The notes under the pieces are model-generated. The model saw only the letters and a list, made by a program, of their open reading frames with translations, had not been told where the DNA came from and made no database searches. DNA of 43,693 bases from Actinocrinis sp035946395 (lineage in GTDB: Bacteria > Actinomycetota > Actinomycetes > Streptomycetales > Catenulisporaceae): the NCBI RefSeq assembly GCF_035946395.1, contig NZ_DASYZI010000074.1, positions 1 to 43,693 on the forward strand, written 5' to 3'. Shown one piece after another: positions 15,433-23,525 of this stretch. The stretch's first letter is position 1; each line of letters begins with the position of its first letter. The translations under genes and the position numbers were made by a program.

Positions 15433-15753
15433 GTGGCTGAGGGGTGGGCGGAGCTGGGCGAGGCGATCGCGGCGATCAGAGCCGGGATCGAGCAGGCGCA
15501 GGTTGAGGGTGCTTCGAGCGGAGTGAAGTTCGAGGTGGGGCCCGTGGAGTTGGAGCTGAGTGCGGCGGTGCACAAGGATGCCGAGGGCTCGGTGAAGGTG
15601 ATGCTGCTGCCGTGGTCGGCTTCGGCCAAGGGCGGGGTGTCGGCGGAATACACCCAGCGGATCAAGTTGACGTTGCAGCCGTTCGATGCCGATCGGGCCG
15701 GTGGGGGTGGGAAGCCGCGCAGGATGAGGATCTCCGACGTCGATGACGAGTAG
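15433..15753 (+). CDS. Trypco2-like small protein
   Basis: This is a 106-residue protein with the pattern of Trypsin-co-occurring domain 2: an N-terminal helix (WAELGEAIAAIRAGIEQA), then strands with KFEVGPVELELSAAV, a VKVMLLPW-like strand, and QRIKLTLQP near the end. The family was named for its repeated company with trypsin-like or NTPase conflict proteins. GTG at 15433 has AGGGGA 6 bases upstream. The stop overlaps the next start by 11 bases, so the two are translationally coupled. The protein probably forms a complex with, or regulates, the trypsin/NB-ARC protein; its biochemical action is unknown. Confidence 0.8.
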   Translation: MAEGWAELGEAIAAIRAGIEQAQVEGASSGVKFEVGPVELELSAAVHKDAEGSVKVMLLPWSASAKGGVSAEYTQRIKLTLQPFDADRAGGGGKPRRMRISDVDDE

Positions 15754-18655
15754 CGGACCGCTGGTGCGACCTGCCGAGGTAAACCCAGTTCTGGGGCGGT
15801 TGGTGCAGGTGCGGTGTCCGGGCCGCTCGCGTGGGACCGGGTTCCTGATCGCCGACGATCTGGTGCTGACCGCGGCACACGTGGTGGCCGACGCCGCCGA
15901 GCCGGGGGTGGGTGTGGAGGTCCGGCTGTTCGATCCGGCCAAGCCATTAGAGATGCCGTGGGTGTCGGCTCAGGTGGTGCCAGCCGGAACGAACGCCGAA
16001 GAGCTGGACGTGGCACTGTTGCGAGTCGCCCCCGGAGGGCTGTCGGCCCCGGGGGTCCCGATCCCGGCCTGGGGCCGGATCGAGGGAACCGGGCCGGTGC
16101 CGGTGTTCGCGGTTTGCTTCCCGAAGGCGATGAAGGACGACGCCGGCCTGGACAGCCATGTGGTCCGCGGAGTCGTGGAGCCGTTGCAGGGCGCGACGAG
16201 GTTTGTCATCGGTGAGGCGACGCTGATGATCGCGGGATCGATCGTGCCGGACCGCGGGTCGTTCGATGATTCGCCATGGAGCGGAGGTTCGGGAGCCGCA
16301 GTGTTCGCGGCGAACACTGGGCAACTGGTCGGGGTTCTCACCGAGGACTTCAAGATCGCCACGGACGCCAGCGTACTGAGATTCACGCTGGTGGCGAAGG
16401 TGGACGGGCTGGCAGAGCGGGCCGGAGTCCCGCAGGTCGCACCGGTCGGCCCCCGCAGGAGAATCCAGTGGCCGGTCCTCGTCGGCGACCCGCCGCCGGA
16501 AGCCGACTCCTTCCAACGGCGGCCGGAGCTGACCGAGCTGTACCAGGCGTTCTTCGACGCTAAGGGCGTCGTCGTGACAGAACCGGCCCAGGCGCCCGTC
16601 CCTGCCCGGATACTCAGCGGTCTCGGTGGCGTGGGTAAGACTCAGCTGGCTGCCAAGTACGCGTGGTCCGAGTGGGACGCGAAACATCTCCACCTCCTGG
16701 TGTGGGTGAACGCGAGCAGCCGCGCAAACATCGTTTCCGCGTACGCGGCCGCCGCCGAGGTCCTCGGGCTGGTCAGCGAAAAGACACGGGATATCGAGGG
16801 TGCCGCCCAGCGCTTTCGGTCGTGGCTCGCCACTGATGCGGACCGGGAATGGCTGATCGTCCTCGACGATGTCAAGCATCCAGGCGACCTCGCGCATCTG
16901 AAGCCCCGGCTGACCCTGCGGGGTCAAGGTCGCTGCATCATCACGACGCGCGAACGGGATCCGTCGTACGTCGCAAAAGGTTGGGAACAGTTGGAGATCA
17001 ACATCTACACTGCTAGGCAGGCTGCCAGCTACATTCACGCCCGGCTGAAGGATTATCCAGCCGCCCTCGACGACGTCGACGGCCTCGCGGAGGATCTCGG
17101 TTTCCTTCCGCTGGCCCTAGCGCAGGCGACTGGCCTCATCGCCCACATCGCCGCCGCCGGCGGCCGAATTGAAGGCCCCGGTACCTGCAAGGCATATCGC
17201 GACCTGCTGCGCGACCGGAAGCAGACACTCAAGAAGATCATGCCATACGAGCACATCGATGAGTATGGAGTGACCCTCGCGGCCACCTGGTCCATTTCCA
17301 TCGAGCACGCGAACGAGCAACCCCCGCCCGGGGTGGCTGCGCGAGTCATGAAACTGCTCAGTTTGCTGGACCCCAACGGCATTCCCGTCACTATCCTTGA
17401 TACCGAAGCAATCCGCGCGTACCTGGAAGTCGGTTCACGTCAGGAGATCGAGGCCGGCGTGCGCGCACTACGCAGCCTCAGCCTGATTGATTGCGGCGAG
17501 GGCAGCGACACGATCCGTGTCCACGTACTTGTCCAACGCGCCGTGCGCGAGACCGCCCAGACCGAGCCGGATCAAGCAGCACGCCTGCTCGCCGACAGCC
17601 TCGACTCGCTCCTACAGAAGCAGCAGGACGACAGAGACCTGATGCAAGTACTGCGGAGCAACGCCCAAAAGCTGTCAGAGCAGAGCATGGAGGCGCTGCT
17701 GTCACCGCAACGTCTCCACCACGTACTGATCCAGCTGGGCGACAGCTACGGCCAAGCTGGCCTAGTCCACGAGGCCGAACGCTACTTCGCCGCGCTGCGC
17801 GAACAGGCCAGCCAGACACTGGGCCCTGATGCCCGTGAGACGCTCAAAATCCGCGAGCGCGGCGCCTACTGGTTGGGGTTCATCGGAAACGTCGAGGCCG
17901 CGCACCAGGAGTTCGAGGTCCTGGCCGCCGACTGGGCCAGGATCTTCAGGCCTGAGGACCCGGACACCTTCCTCGCCCGGCACAACGTCGCCCGCTTCCG
18001 AGGCCGAAATGGCGATCCCTCGGGCGCCGTCGCCGAACTCGAACTCCTCGTCGCCGACCAAACCCGGGCCCTGGACCCGCTCGACCCGCAGGCGCTGGAG
18101 AGCCGCGGCATCCTCGGCTACTGGCGCACCATGGCCGGCGACCACGACAGAGCAGTGGCCGAAATCGAGGAACTGCGCGCGAACGTCGTCGACGGGCTCG
18201 GCCCCGACCACCCGTTGACCCTCACGATTCGCAACGACCTGGCGATCGCGCGCTTCGAATCGGGAGACCGCGCCGGGGCCATCGCCGATCTCGAGTCCGT
18301 GGTTGAGGATCGCGCACGAATGCTCGGCCCTGAGAACGTCGCCGTTCTCTCGTCGAAGGCGAGGCTTGCCTACTGGAAGGCGCTGTCCAGCGATCACGAC
18401 GGCAGTGCGGCCGAGGTTGCCGCCACGGTCGACGAGCACCTGCGCCTGCTCGGAGACGAGCATCCAAACACCCTGCGAGCTCAGTCGTTCCTCATCGAGG
18501 CGCGCGCTGAGGAAGGTGACACCGAAACGGCGGTCCGCGACATGTCCGAGCTAGTGACGCGCCTCGAAGACATCCTCGGGCCGACGCACATCCTCACCAC
18601 GCACTGCCGGGAGTGGTGGGACACTAGGACGACGGGGGTCGCGAACGATACGTGA
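15743..18655 (+). CDS. Trypsin-like protease / NB-ARC / TPR conflict protein
   Basis: This is a 970-residue three-part protein. Residues 15-230 form a trypsin-like protease with all three catalytic positions: His46 (LTAAHVV), Asp89 (ELDVALL) and Ser183 (GGSGAA). Residues about 255-560 form an NB-ARC STAND NTPase: P-loop GLGGVGKT at 293-300, kinase-2 LIVLDD at 371-376, RCIITTRER at 397-405, and the GLPL-like GFLPLALA at 453-460. Residues about 640-960 are tetratricopeptide-type repeats, seen in recurring units around LGPDHPLTL, LGPENVAVL and LGDEHPNTL. The layout suggests that TPRs sense a partner, the NTPase oligomerises and the protease acts as effector. No signal peptide is seen. It is coupled to the Trypco2 gene. 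An immune role is inference from the family. Confidence 0.88.
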   Translation: MTSSGPLVRPAEVNPVLGRLVQVRCPGRSRGTGFLIADDLVLTAAHVVADAAEPGVGVEVRLFDPAKPLEMPWVSAQVVPAGTNAEELDVALLRVAPGGLSAPGVPIPAWGRIEGTGPVPVFAVCFPKAMKDDAGLDSHVVRGVVEPLQGATRFVIGEATLMIAGSIVPDRGSFDDSPWSGGSGAAVFAANTGQLVGVLTEDFKIATDASVLRFTLVAKVDGLAERAGVPQVAPVGPRRRIQWPVLVGDPPPEADSFQRRPELTELYQAFFDAKGVVVTEPAQAPVPARILSGLGGVGKTQLAAKYAWSEWDAKHLHLLVWVNASSRANIVSAYAAAAEVLGLVSEKTRDIEGAAQRFRSWLATDADREWLIVLDDVKHPGDLAHLKPRLTLRGQGRCIITTRERDPSYVAKGWEQLEINIYTARQAASYIHARLKDYPAALDDVDGLAEDLGFLPLALAQATGLIAHIAAAGGRIEGPGTCKAYRDLLRDRKQTLKKIMPYEHIDEYGVTLAATWSISIEHANEQPPPGVAARVMKLLSLLDPNGIPVTILDTEAIRAYLEVGSRQEIEAGVRALRSLSLIDCGEGSDTIRVHVLVQRAVRETAQTEPDQAARLLADSLDSLLQKQQDDRDLMQVLRSNAQKLSEQSMEALLSPQRLHHVLIQLGDSYGQAGLVHEAERYFAALREQASQTLGPDARETLKIRERGAYWLGFIGNVEAAHQEFEVLAADWARIFRPEDPDTFLARHNVARFRGRNGDPSGAVAELELLVADQTRALDPLDPQALESRGILGYWRTMAGDHDRAVAEIEELRANVVDGLGPDHPLTLTIRNDLAIARFESGDRAGAIADLESVVEDRARMLGPENVAVLSSKARLAYWKALSSDHDGSAAEVAATVDEHLRLLGDEHPNTLRAQSFLIEARAEEGDTETAVRDMSELVTRLEDILGPTHILTTHCREWWDTRTTGVANDT

Positions 18656-18937
18656 CGACACCGGCTCGCGAGACCAACTCCCTATCGTGTGGTGGTCACA
18701 GATTCGGTCGGGGGTGGCGGAGCGCAGGATGGTTCGTCGCCATGCAAATGGGACAGGTGCGGGCACGGCGGCCGACGCGTTCATGACGCCTGATTTCGAA
18801 GTACCACGGTCGGCCGGCACATAGTCATCATGGCTCTGAGACGTGGTTAGACGAGTAGCAAATCGACCACACACCACGACTCGGCATGTACGAAGAAACG
18901 ACGAATCGAGCCGGCGGTCACTGTCCAACCGTGCACA
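18656..18937. other. Non-coding right end of the island
   Basis: About 280 bases between the NB-ARC gene and the split DpdA-like start hold no supported gene. Base composition is more AT-rich than in the backbone (for example 18880-18910). I saw no inverted terminal repeat matching the left junction near 10,630. The junction with backbone DNA lies near 18,937. Confidence 0.5.
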
Positions 18938-18967
18938 ACCGAGGTAGAACTGGAAGGAAGATGTCAC
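18938..18967 (-). pseudogene. DpdA-like protein, 5' stub (first ten codons)
   Basis: From GTG at 18967 the reading is VTSSFQFYLG, the usual opening of AICE DpdA-like proteins (FQFYLG followed by THQPGW). Here it breaks after the glycine into unrelated sequence. GGAAGG lies upstream. The stub starts 29 bases after the stop of the PAPS-reductase-like gene, which is where a co-transcribed next gene should be. It matches the 3' part at 10175-10633. The call rests on a short stretch plus the context. Confidence 0.6.
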
Positions 18968-18996
18968 AGGAGGGCGCCTTCCTTCCGGTGTGGGGG

Positions 18997-19818
18997 TTAG
19001 GTGAAGCAGCGTCCGGAGTCGCACAGGGCGTCTTCGCCGTGCGGGTCGAGGGCGTCGAAGACGGTGAGCTGTCCGGCGGGGATGGCGCGGGCTAGGGGCC
19101 TGCCGAAGCGGGTTAGGAACACCGGGTCCTTGCCGAGCGCGGCGCGCCGCTCGTTGAGCAGCGTTTCGAGCTGGCAGGAGCGCTCGAAGAGTTCGGGTTC
19201 GCTGCGGCGCATCTCCGCCCAGGTGGTGGGGCGGTGGTAGGGGCAGAACCAGCACGCTGACTTGGGGGGGACAGGCAGGCCGGCCGCAGTGATGACGCGG
19301 TGGCAGTCGGCGCGGCGCAGTCCGAGGTCGAGCAGCGGGTAGTGGATGCGTTCGTACGGCTCTTGGCGGCGGGTGTTGGCTCGCTCGATCTCGTCCAGGC
19401 TGATGCCGACCCCGACGGTGGCGGGGTTCTCGGCGCTGGCGCCGTGCTGTTTGAGCCATTTGCCGACCACGCGGATTTTGAAGTCGGCGGTACAACTGCG
19501 GGTGCCGGGCGCGCCGTTGCTCATCCGCACCGGGATCGGCAGTGAGCGCGAACCCTCCTTGGTCAACCTGCCGTAGAGCGTTTCAGGGCTGCCGTCGCGG
19601 CGGGTGCGGTGCAGCTCGATCAGTTCCAGGCCGTGCGCGGTCGCGTAGGGCTTGGCGTGCTGTTCCAGGTAGGTCAGGGTGCCGGGGTGTTCGCTGTCGT
19701 CGCCGACGTTGGCGAACAGGAACGTGCGGTACGGCAGGCGTCCGGTGGTGGCCAGCACCATGGCGGCTACCGATTGCACGCCCCCGCCGAAACTGAAGGT
19801 GAGTAGGGATTCGGGCAT
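18997..19818 (-). CDS. PAPS-reductase-like (adenylyl-transfer) enzyme
   Basis: This 273-residue protein belongs to the PP-loop superfamily that includes PAPS reductase and DndC-type proteins. The PP-loop is SFGGGVQSVAAM at about 8-19. A cysteine pair (CWFCPYH) and a C-terminal CDSGRCF may ligate iron-sulfur or zinc. Such genes are common in AICEs next to methyltransferase and DpdA-like genes, but the substrate has not been settled; sulfur or base chemistry on nucleic acid is a reasonable guess. ATG at 19818 has GGAAGGA about 9 bases upstream. The original downstream neighbour was the DpdA-like gene, now split. A hairpin separates it from the methyltransferase upstream. Confidence 0.8.
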   Translation of the reverse strand: MPESLLTFSFGGGVQSVAAMVLATTGRLPYRTFLFANVGDDSEHPGTLTYLEQHAKPYATAHGLELIELHRTRRDGSPETLYGRLTKEGSRSLPIPVRMSNGAPGTRSCTADFKIRVVGKWLKQHGASAENPATVGVGISLDEIERANTRRQEPYERIHYPLLDLGLRRADCHRVITAAGLPVPPKSACWFCPYHRPTTWAEMRRSEPELFERSCQLETLLNERRAALGKDPVFLTRFGRPLARAIPAGQLTVFDALDPHGEDALCDSGRCFT

Positions 19819-19850
19819 GACCGGGTGTCCTTCCGGTGCGGGAATGCGGC

Positions 19851-19881
19851 GGCCCGCCCACGCGGGGTGCGCGGGCGGGCC
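19851..19881. terminator. Hairpin after the C5 methyltransferase gene
   Basis: The arms GGCCCGCCC (19851-19859) and GGGCGGGCC (19873-19881) pair perfectly. The hairpin lies 16 bases past the methyltransferase stop on the minus strand and before the PAPS-reductase-like start. It has no T-tract, so it is probably an attenuator or mRNA-end stabiliser. Confidence 0.5.
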
Positions 19882-19896
19882 GGGTCGGAGCGGGAT

Positions 19897-21366
19897 TCAG
19901 GCGAGGGCGGTGGCGATGCGTTGGCCGATCCAGTGGGCGGCGTTGACGGGGTTGGCGTTGCCGGCCTGCATGGTTTGTTCGGCGAGGTTGCCGACCACGC
20001 GGTAATTGGTGGGGAAGCGCTGGCCGGAGAGCTGTTCGCGGGGTTTGAGCATGCGCAGGCGGCAGTCTTCGAGCTCGATCTCGGGGTGGACGAGGGCGCC
20101 GCTGTCGCGGGTGGCCAGGGTGTGTAGGGGCTGGTTTGTGGTGGTGGGGTGGTTGCCGCGGTGGTAGGGGATGATCAGGGCGTGGTGGTTGCCGCCGCCG
20201 GTGATGGTGCCCACCGGGTGGGCCACCGGTTGTGCGCCGCCGTGGCGGCGCAGGGTGGCGATGAACGCGGGCGGGGTGACGATCGCCTCGGATTCGCGCG
20301 TCAGGCGCGGGCGCATCGGGCCAGTAGTCGAGTACGCGGTGTCGTAGCGGGAGCCGCCGCAGGGCACCAGCAGCGGGTGGGTGGCGATGCCCTCGCCGAT
20401 TTTCACGGTGCGGGTCGGCAGCGGCGCGGACGCCAGCGGCAGCGGACGTCTGTCGGCGTCTTGGTGGTTGACGGTGATCAGCGCGGGTTCGCGCAGCAAA
20501 CGCAGCCCGTCCAGGATCTTCGCTTGGGTGGCCTTGGCGAGGGGGCGGCGCCGGTCGCCGATGCGCGCGCCCAGGTCCGACCAGTCGATGATGCTGGCGG
20601 CGGGCAGCACGTACGGTTCGACGGTGGCGTGTCCGCGCGGGCAGGTGTACGTGTACTGCTGGCGGTACTTGCCGACCGGCTGTCCCAGCACGCGCGGCGC
20701 GCTGGGCTTCCAGGTCTGCACGGCGTGCACGTCGGTCTCGCACAGTGGGCACCAGGCGGGTGGGGTCAGCTCCAGGTCGGGCATGGGGATGTCGTTGCGG
20801 ATGAAGTTGATCCAGATCCGTTTGCGCCACTGCGCGGCGGGGTCGTTGCCGACTCCGGCGAGGTGGGCGGCGTCGGCGGACAGGATGCGCATGCGGTAGC
20901 CGAGGCGGATCATGCCCTGGCACCACCAGTCGAACAGCTCCCAGCGCCAGACCACGTCGGGCACGTTCTCCACGATGACCGCCTTATAGCGGTGGACCTC
21001 GGTGGCGCGGATGACGTCGTGGAAGGTGGCGCGGGTGCGCTCGAAACCGGCCTGGGGGACGTGTCCGAGTTCTTCGATGGGCAGCTGCCCGTCGGCGCGC
21101 TTGGAGCGGCGGCCGGAACCGGCGCCGGCGGGGCTGTTCTCGGTGCAGATCGGGGAGGCGCACAGCACGTCGGTGCCCGGCAGGCGGCGCATGTCGTAGT
21201 TGTTGACGTCGGCGCACATGTGCTCGGCGCGGGGGTGGTTCAGGGCGTGGGTCTCGATGGCGCGCTGCCAGTGGTTGGCGGCCAGGACGAGTTCGAAACC
21301 GGCTTCGACCATGCCGGTCGAGGTGCCGCCCGCGCCGCAGAAAATGTCGGTGAAGGTCAGGGACAA
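19897..21366 (-). CDS. C5 cytosine DNA methyltransferase
   Basis: This 489-residue enzyme methylates cytosine at C5. Motif I is DIFCGAGGTSTG (about 7-18). Motif IV has an uncommon form, ASPICTENSPA (70-80), with the catalytic Cys74 in SPIC instead of the usual PPCQ. Motif VI is VIVENVPDV (ENV at 133-135). A cysteine pair (WCPLC) in the middle resembles a zinc ribbon inserted in the variable region. The C-terminal motifs around LMPREQLSGQRFP-like and GNANPVNAA correspond to motifs IX-X. The start is TTG at 21366, with GGAAGGA 8 bases upstream. No restriction enzyme gene is adjacent, so it is probably an orphan, self-marking or anti-restriction enzyme of the element. Confidence 0.9.
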   Translation of the reverse strand: MSLTFTDIFCGAGGTSTGMVEAGFELVLAANHWQRAIETHALNHPRAEHMCADVNNYDMRRLPGTDVLCASPICTENSPAGAGSGRRSKRADGQLPIEELGHVPQAGFERTRATFHDVIRATEVHRYKAVIVENVPDVVWRWELFDWWCQGMIRLGYRMRILSADAAHLAGVGNDPAAQWRKRIWINFIRNDIPMPDLELTPPAWCPLCETDVHAVQTWKPSAPRVLGQPVGKYRQQYTYTCPRGHATVEPYVLPAASIIDWSDLGARIGDRRRPLAKATQAKILDGLRLLREPALITVNHQDADRRPLPLASAPLPTRTVKIGEGIATHPLLVPCGGSRYDTAYSTTGPMRPRLTRESEAIVTPPAFIATLRRHGGAQPVAHPVGTITGGGNHHALIIPYHRGNHPTTTNQPLHTLATRDSGALVHPEIELEDCRLRMLKPREQLSGQRFPTNYRVVGNLAEQTMQAGNANPVNAAHWIGQRIATALA

Positions 21367-21453
21367 GCGGGTGTCCTTCCCGTATTGGTGGAACAGGATG
21401 GCGCGCCCCGGTGCGTGTTGACGGGGCCGGGTCGCGGGTCGCGGGCGGCCCGG

Positions 21454-21834
21454 TCAGTGCGGGATGGCGTGGCTGAGGGTGGTGACGAAGTCGCGGATGG
21501 CGGGGGCGGCGCCGGTGCTGGCGGTGAAGAAACCCGCGAGGAACGCAACCAGCGCCCAGCCGAGGGACTGGCCCGCGAAGCGGATCGCGATCAGGGTGAG
21601 GATGATGAACAGGGCGGCGGCGGAGAGGCTGAAGACCACGGGCGGATCACTTTCGGGGTGCTGGAGCGGTGGGGTCGCGCGGCGGGCCGGGGTCGGGGAT
21701 GCGGACCGCAGCCGCAGCCGGCTGGCGCCGCGTGGGTGGCGGTCGCCGGAGTCGTCGAGGATGTCGAAGACGTCGGCGAGCCGGGCGACGGCGGCGGTGT
21801 CCTCGGGCAGGGCGTGCAGCCGCAGGCGGATCAC
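21454..21834 (-). CDS. Small protein with C-terminal membrane segments
   Basis: The frame gives 126 residues from GTG at 21834, which overlaps the ASCH gene stop as GTGA. The first 50 residues (IRLRLHALPEDTAAVARLAD) look like a small soluble AICE protein. The last 60 contain two hydrophobic segments (LFIILTLIAIRF and WALVAFLAGFF). In related elements, as I recall them, these are two separate genes. Here no stop codon lies between, and GTG at 21639 could start the membrane protein on its own (61 residues). Either a fusion or a frameshift that removed the first stop is possible. Function is unknown. Confidence 0.55.
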   Translation of the reverse strand: MIRLRLHALPEDTAAVARLADVFDILDDSGDRHPRGASRLRLRSASPTPARRATPPLQHPESDPPVVFSLSAAALFIILTLIAIRFAGQSLGWALVAFLAGFFTASTGAAPAIRDFVTTLSHAIPH

Positions 21835-22235
21835 GTGGCCACCTCGATCTCGGCGTGCAGGGCTATGAGCGTTGCGGGTTCGGGGGTCCACAATCGTTGA
21901 CGGCCGGTGCACGGGATGGGGTGCGGCAGGGCGCGGATGTCGGCCAGGACCCAGTGCCACACGTCGGGCTCCGCCTCGCCCCAGGGAGCGCAGCATCCGT
22001 TGGCGGGGTGGCAGTTGGTCAGTTCGGCGAGCGCGACGATGGCGCCGCGCGCACGGGCGCCGGGCGCTGCGTTCGCGTAGGCGGTGCGGATCAGCGGGTG
22101 CTGGACGTTGAGCGGGGCGGTGGTGTCGAGGGCGGTTTCGTCCAAAGTGCGCCCAGCGTGGATGGCCAGGGGTCCGCGATAGCGGGTGGGCCATAACCGG
22201 TTCTCGACGTTCTTGCGTCCGGTGGCGATGGCGGC
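21831..22235 (-). pseudogene. ASCH-domain protein, 3' part (interrupted by transposon)
   Basis: The residues IATGRKNVENRLWPTRYRGP and onward, ending with LIALHAEIEVAT, form most of an ASCH domain, a small RNA/nucleotide-binding fold. The reading enters from transposon DNA at 22235. The missing beginning (HALTIKQPWAAA) is found at 27895-27975. Rejoining the halves restores QPWAAAIATGRKNVENR with no lost base. The stop at 21831 overlaps the next gene. The gene is presumably inactive unless the transposon leaves. Confidence 0.85.
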
Positions 22236-22236
22236 G

Positions 22237-22248
22237 TTCTCTCGGGGT
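22237..22248. repeat. Left terminal inverted repeat of the transposon
   Basis: TTCTCTCGGGGT at 22237-22248 matches the right-end repeat (27878-27889 on the opposite strand, TTCTCTTGGGGT) at 11 of 12 positions. A further direct copy, TTCTCTTGGGGT, sits at 22305-22316 and is identical to the right-end version. The internal copy is probably a recombinase arm-binding site. Confidence 0.7.
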
Positions 22249-22304
22249 CTGGGCCCTGTTGTGTGCTGTTGCACGAGGGGTTGGGATGACCGCTGGCGTG
22301 TCAG

Positions 22305-22316
22305 TTCTCTTGGGGT
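22305..22316. repeat. Subterminal copy of the transposon end repeat
   Basis: TTCTCTTGGGGT lies 68 bases inside the left end and 43 bases before the TnpA start. It is identical to the right terminal repeat in its own orientation. It may be an accessory recombinase site or an operator for tnpA. Confidence 0.6.
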
Positions 22317-22358
22317 GTAGCTGTGTGGCTCTTCGTTGGATCGAGCGAGGAGCAGAGA

Positions 22359-23525
22359 TTGAAGAGCGCATTCCCGGTAGTGACACCGTCTGGTGAGCGG
22401 TACTGGACGGTGCTTGACGACGAGACGATGGAGGTGGTGCCGGCGGCCGACCGGTTCCTGCGCAACGCACGCTTCGGCCGCGATCGGGCCGAGTCGACGA
22501 CAGAGGCTTACGCTCGCAGCGTCGCGTTGTACCTGCGCTGGTGTGAGCGCACCGGCCGCGACTGGACCGTCGCTGCGACGGACTTCGGCATGTTTATGGT
22601 CTGGCTGAAGTTCACTCCGGCCGGAGCGGGCAGCGGTCCGGTGGTGCGCGGCCCGGGCAGCCGACCTGTACGTGCGGAACGCCGGATCAACGCGGTCTTG
22701 GCCGCCGTGCGCGGCTTCCTGCGCTTCGCCATCACCGCGAAGGAGGTCCCCGGCTGGGTGCTCGCCGTGCTCTACGAACTGGCCGATAGCCGCGACCTGC
22801 CCGCCGAAGCCCGCGGCGAGGACACCGGCCTTGAGTACCGGATGCGCGCGCAGCACCGGCTGAGCGAACCGGACAGGCCCGTCGACCGGGCCACCGACAC
22901 CGAGACCGTCGCGCTGATCCGCGCCTGCCGCTCCGCTCGCGACCGGTTGCTCGTCCTGCTGATGGCCCGGGCGGGACTTCGCCGCAGCGAGGCGGTCGGG
23001 CTGCGCCGCAGCGATATGCACCTGCTGGTCGACAACAGCAGCCTCGGGTGCCGAGTCGAAGGCGCGCACGTGCACGTCCACCGGCGCGAGAACCCCAACG
23101 GCGCCTGGGCCAAGTCGCGGCGTACCCGCGCGGTCCCGCTGGACTTCCTGGTGGTGCAGGCGCTCGACCAGTACGCCGCCGAGCGGGCTGACTGCCCGCC
23201 CGCGACCCTGTGCGATTTCCTGCTGGTGAACCTGTTTCGCGACCCGGTCGGCGCTCCGATGCGGCCCGACGCCGTCAACGAGCTCATCGACGCGCTGTGC
23301 GAGCGGGCCAGGCTGGAGCGCCATCTGACGCCGCACATGTGCCGACACGCCTTCGCCAGCAACATCGCCGACCACGGCGGTGAGCTCGACGAGGTCCAGA
23401 CACTGCTTGGCCATGCTTCTCCGTCCTCCTCTGCGCCCTACCTGCATCCGAGTACCGATCGATTGCGTGCGGCCGTCGAACGCGTCCCGAGCCCGCGCGA
23501 ACTGCTCGCGGAGGTGTCCCGGTGA
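22359..23525 (+). CDS. tnpA: Tyrosine recombinase TnpA
   Basis: This is a 388-residue tyrosine recombinase. TTG at 22359 is preferred because GAGGAG lies 6 bases upstream; a GTG at 22323 lacks a site. A SAM-like core-binding domain (about 30-140, around SVALYLRWCERTGRDW) precedes the catalytic domain. Catalytic positions are Arg in ARAGLRRSEAVGLR, HMCRHAFASNIA, LLGHASPSSSAPYLH with the histidine and the nucleophile tyrosine. The stop overlaps the tnpB start by 4 bases (GTGA). In Tn554, TnpA and TnpB together catalyse integration. Confidence 0.87.
   Translation: MKSAFPVVTPSGERYWTVLDDETMEVVPAADRFLRNARFGRDRAESTTEAYARSVALYLRWCERTGRDWTVAATDFGMFMVWLKFTPAGAGSGPVVRGPGSRPVRAERRINAVLAAVRGFLRFAITAKEVPGWVLAVLYELADSRDLPAEARGEDTGLEYRMRAQHRLSEPDRPVDRATDTETVALIRACRSARDRLLVLLMARAGLRRSEAVGLRRSDMHLLVDNSSLGCRVEGAHVHVHRRENPNGAWAKSRRTRAVPLDFLVVQALDQYAAERADCPPATLCDFLLVNLFRDPVGAPMRPDAVNELIDALCERARLERHLTPHMCRHAFASNIADHGGELDEVQTLLGHASPSSSAPYLHPSTDRLRAAVERVPSPRELLAEVSR

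Noticed and set aside
18656..18937. A small gene starting at 18886
   Set aside because: The frame overlaps the split DpdA-like stub on the opposite strand and has no ribosome site or recognisable product.
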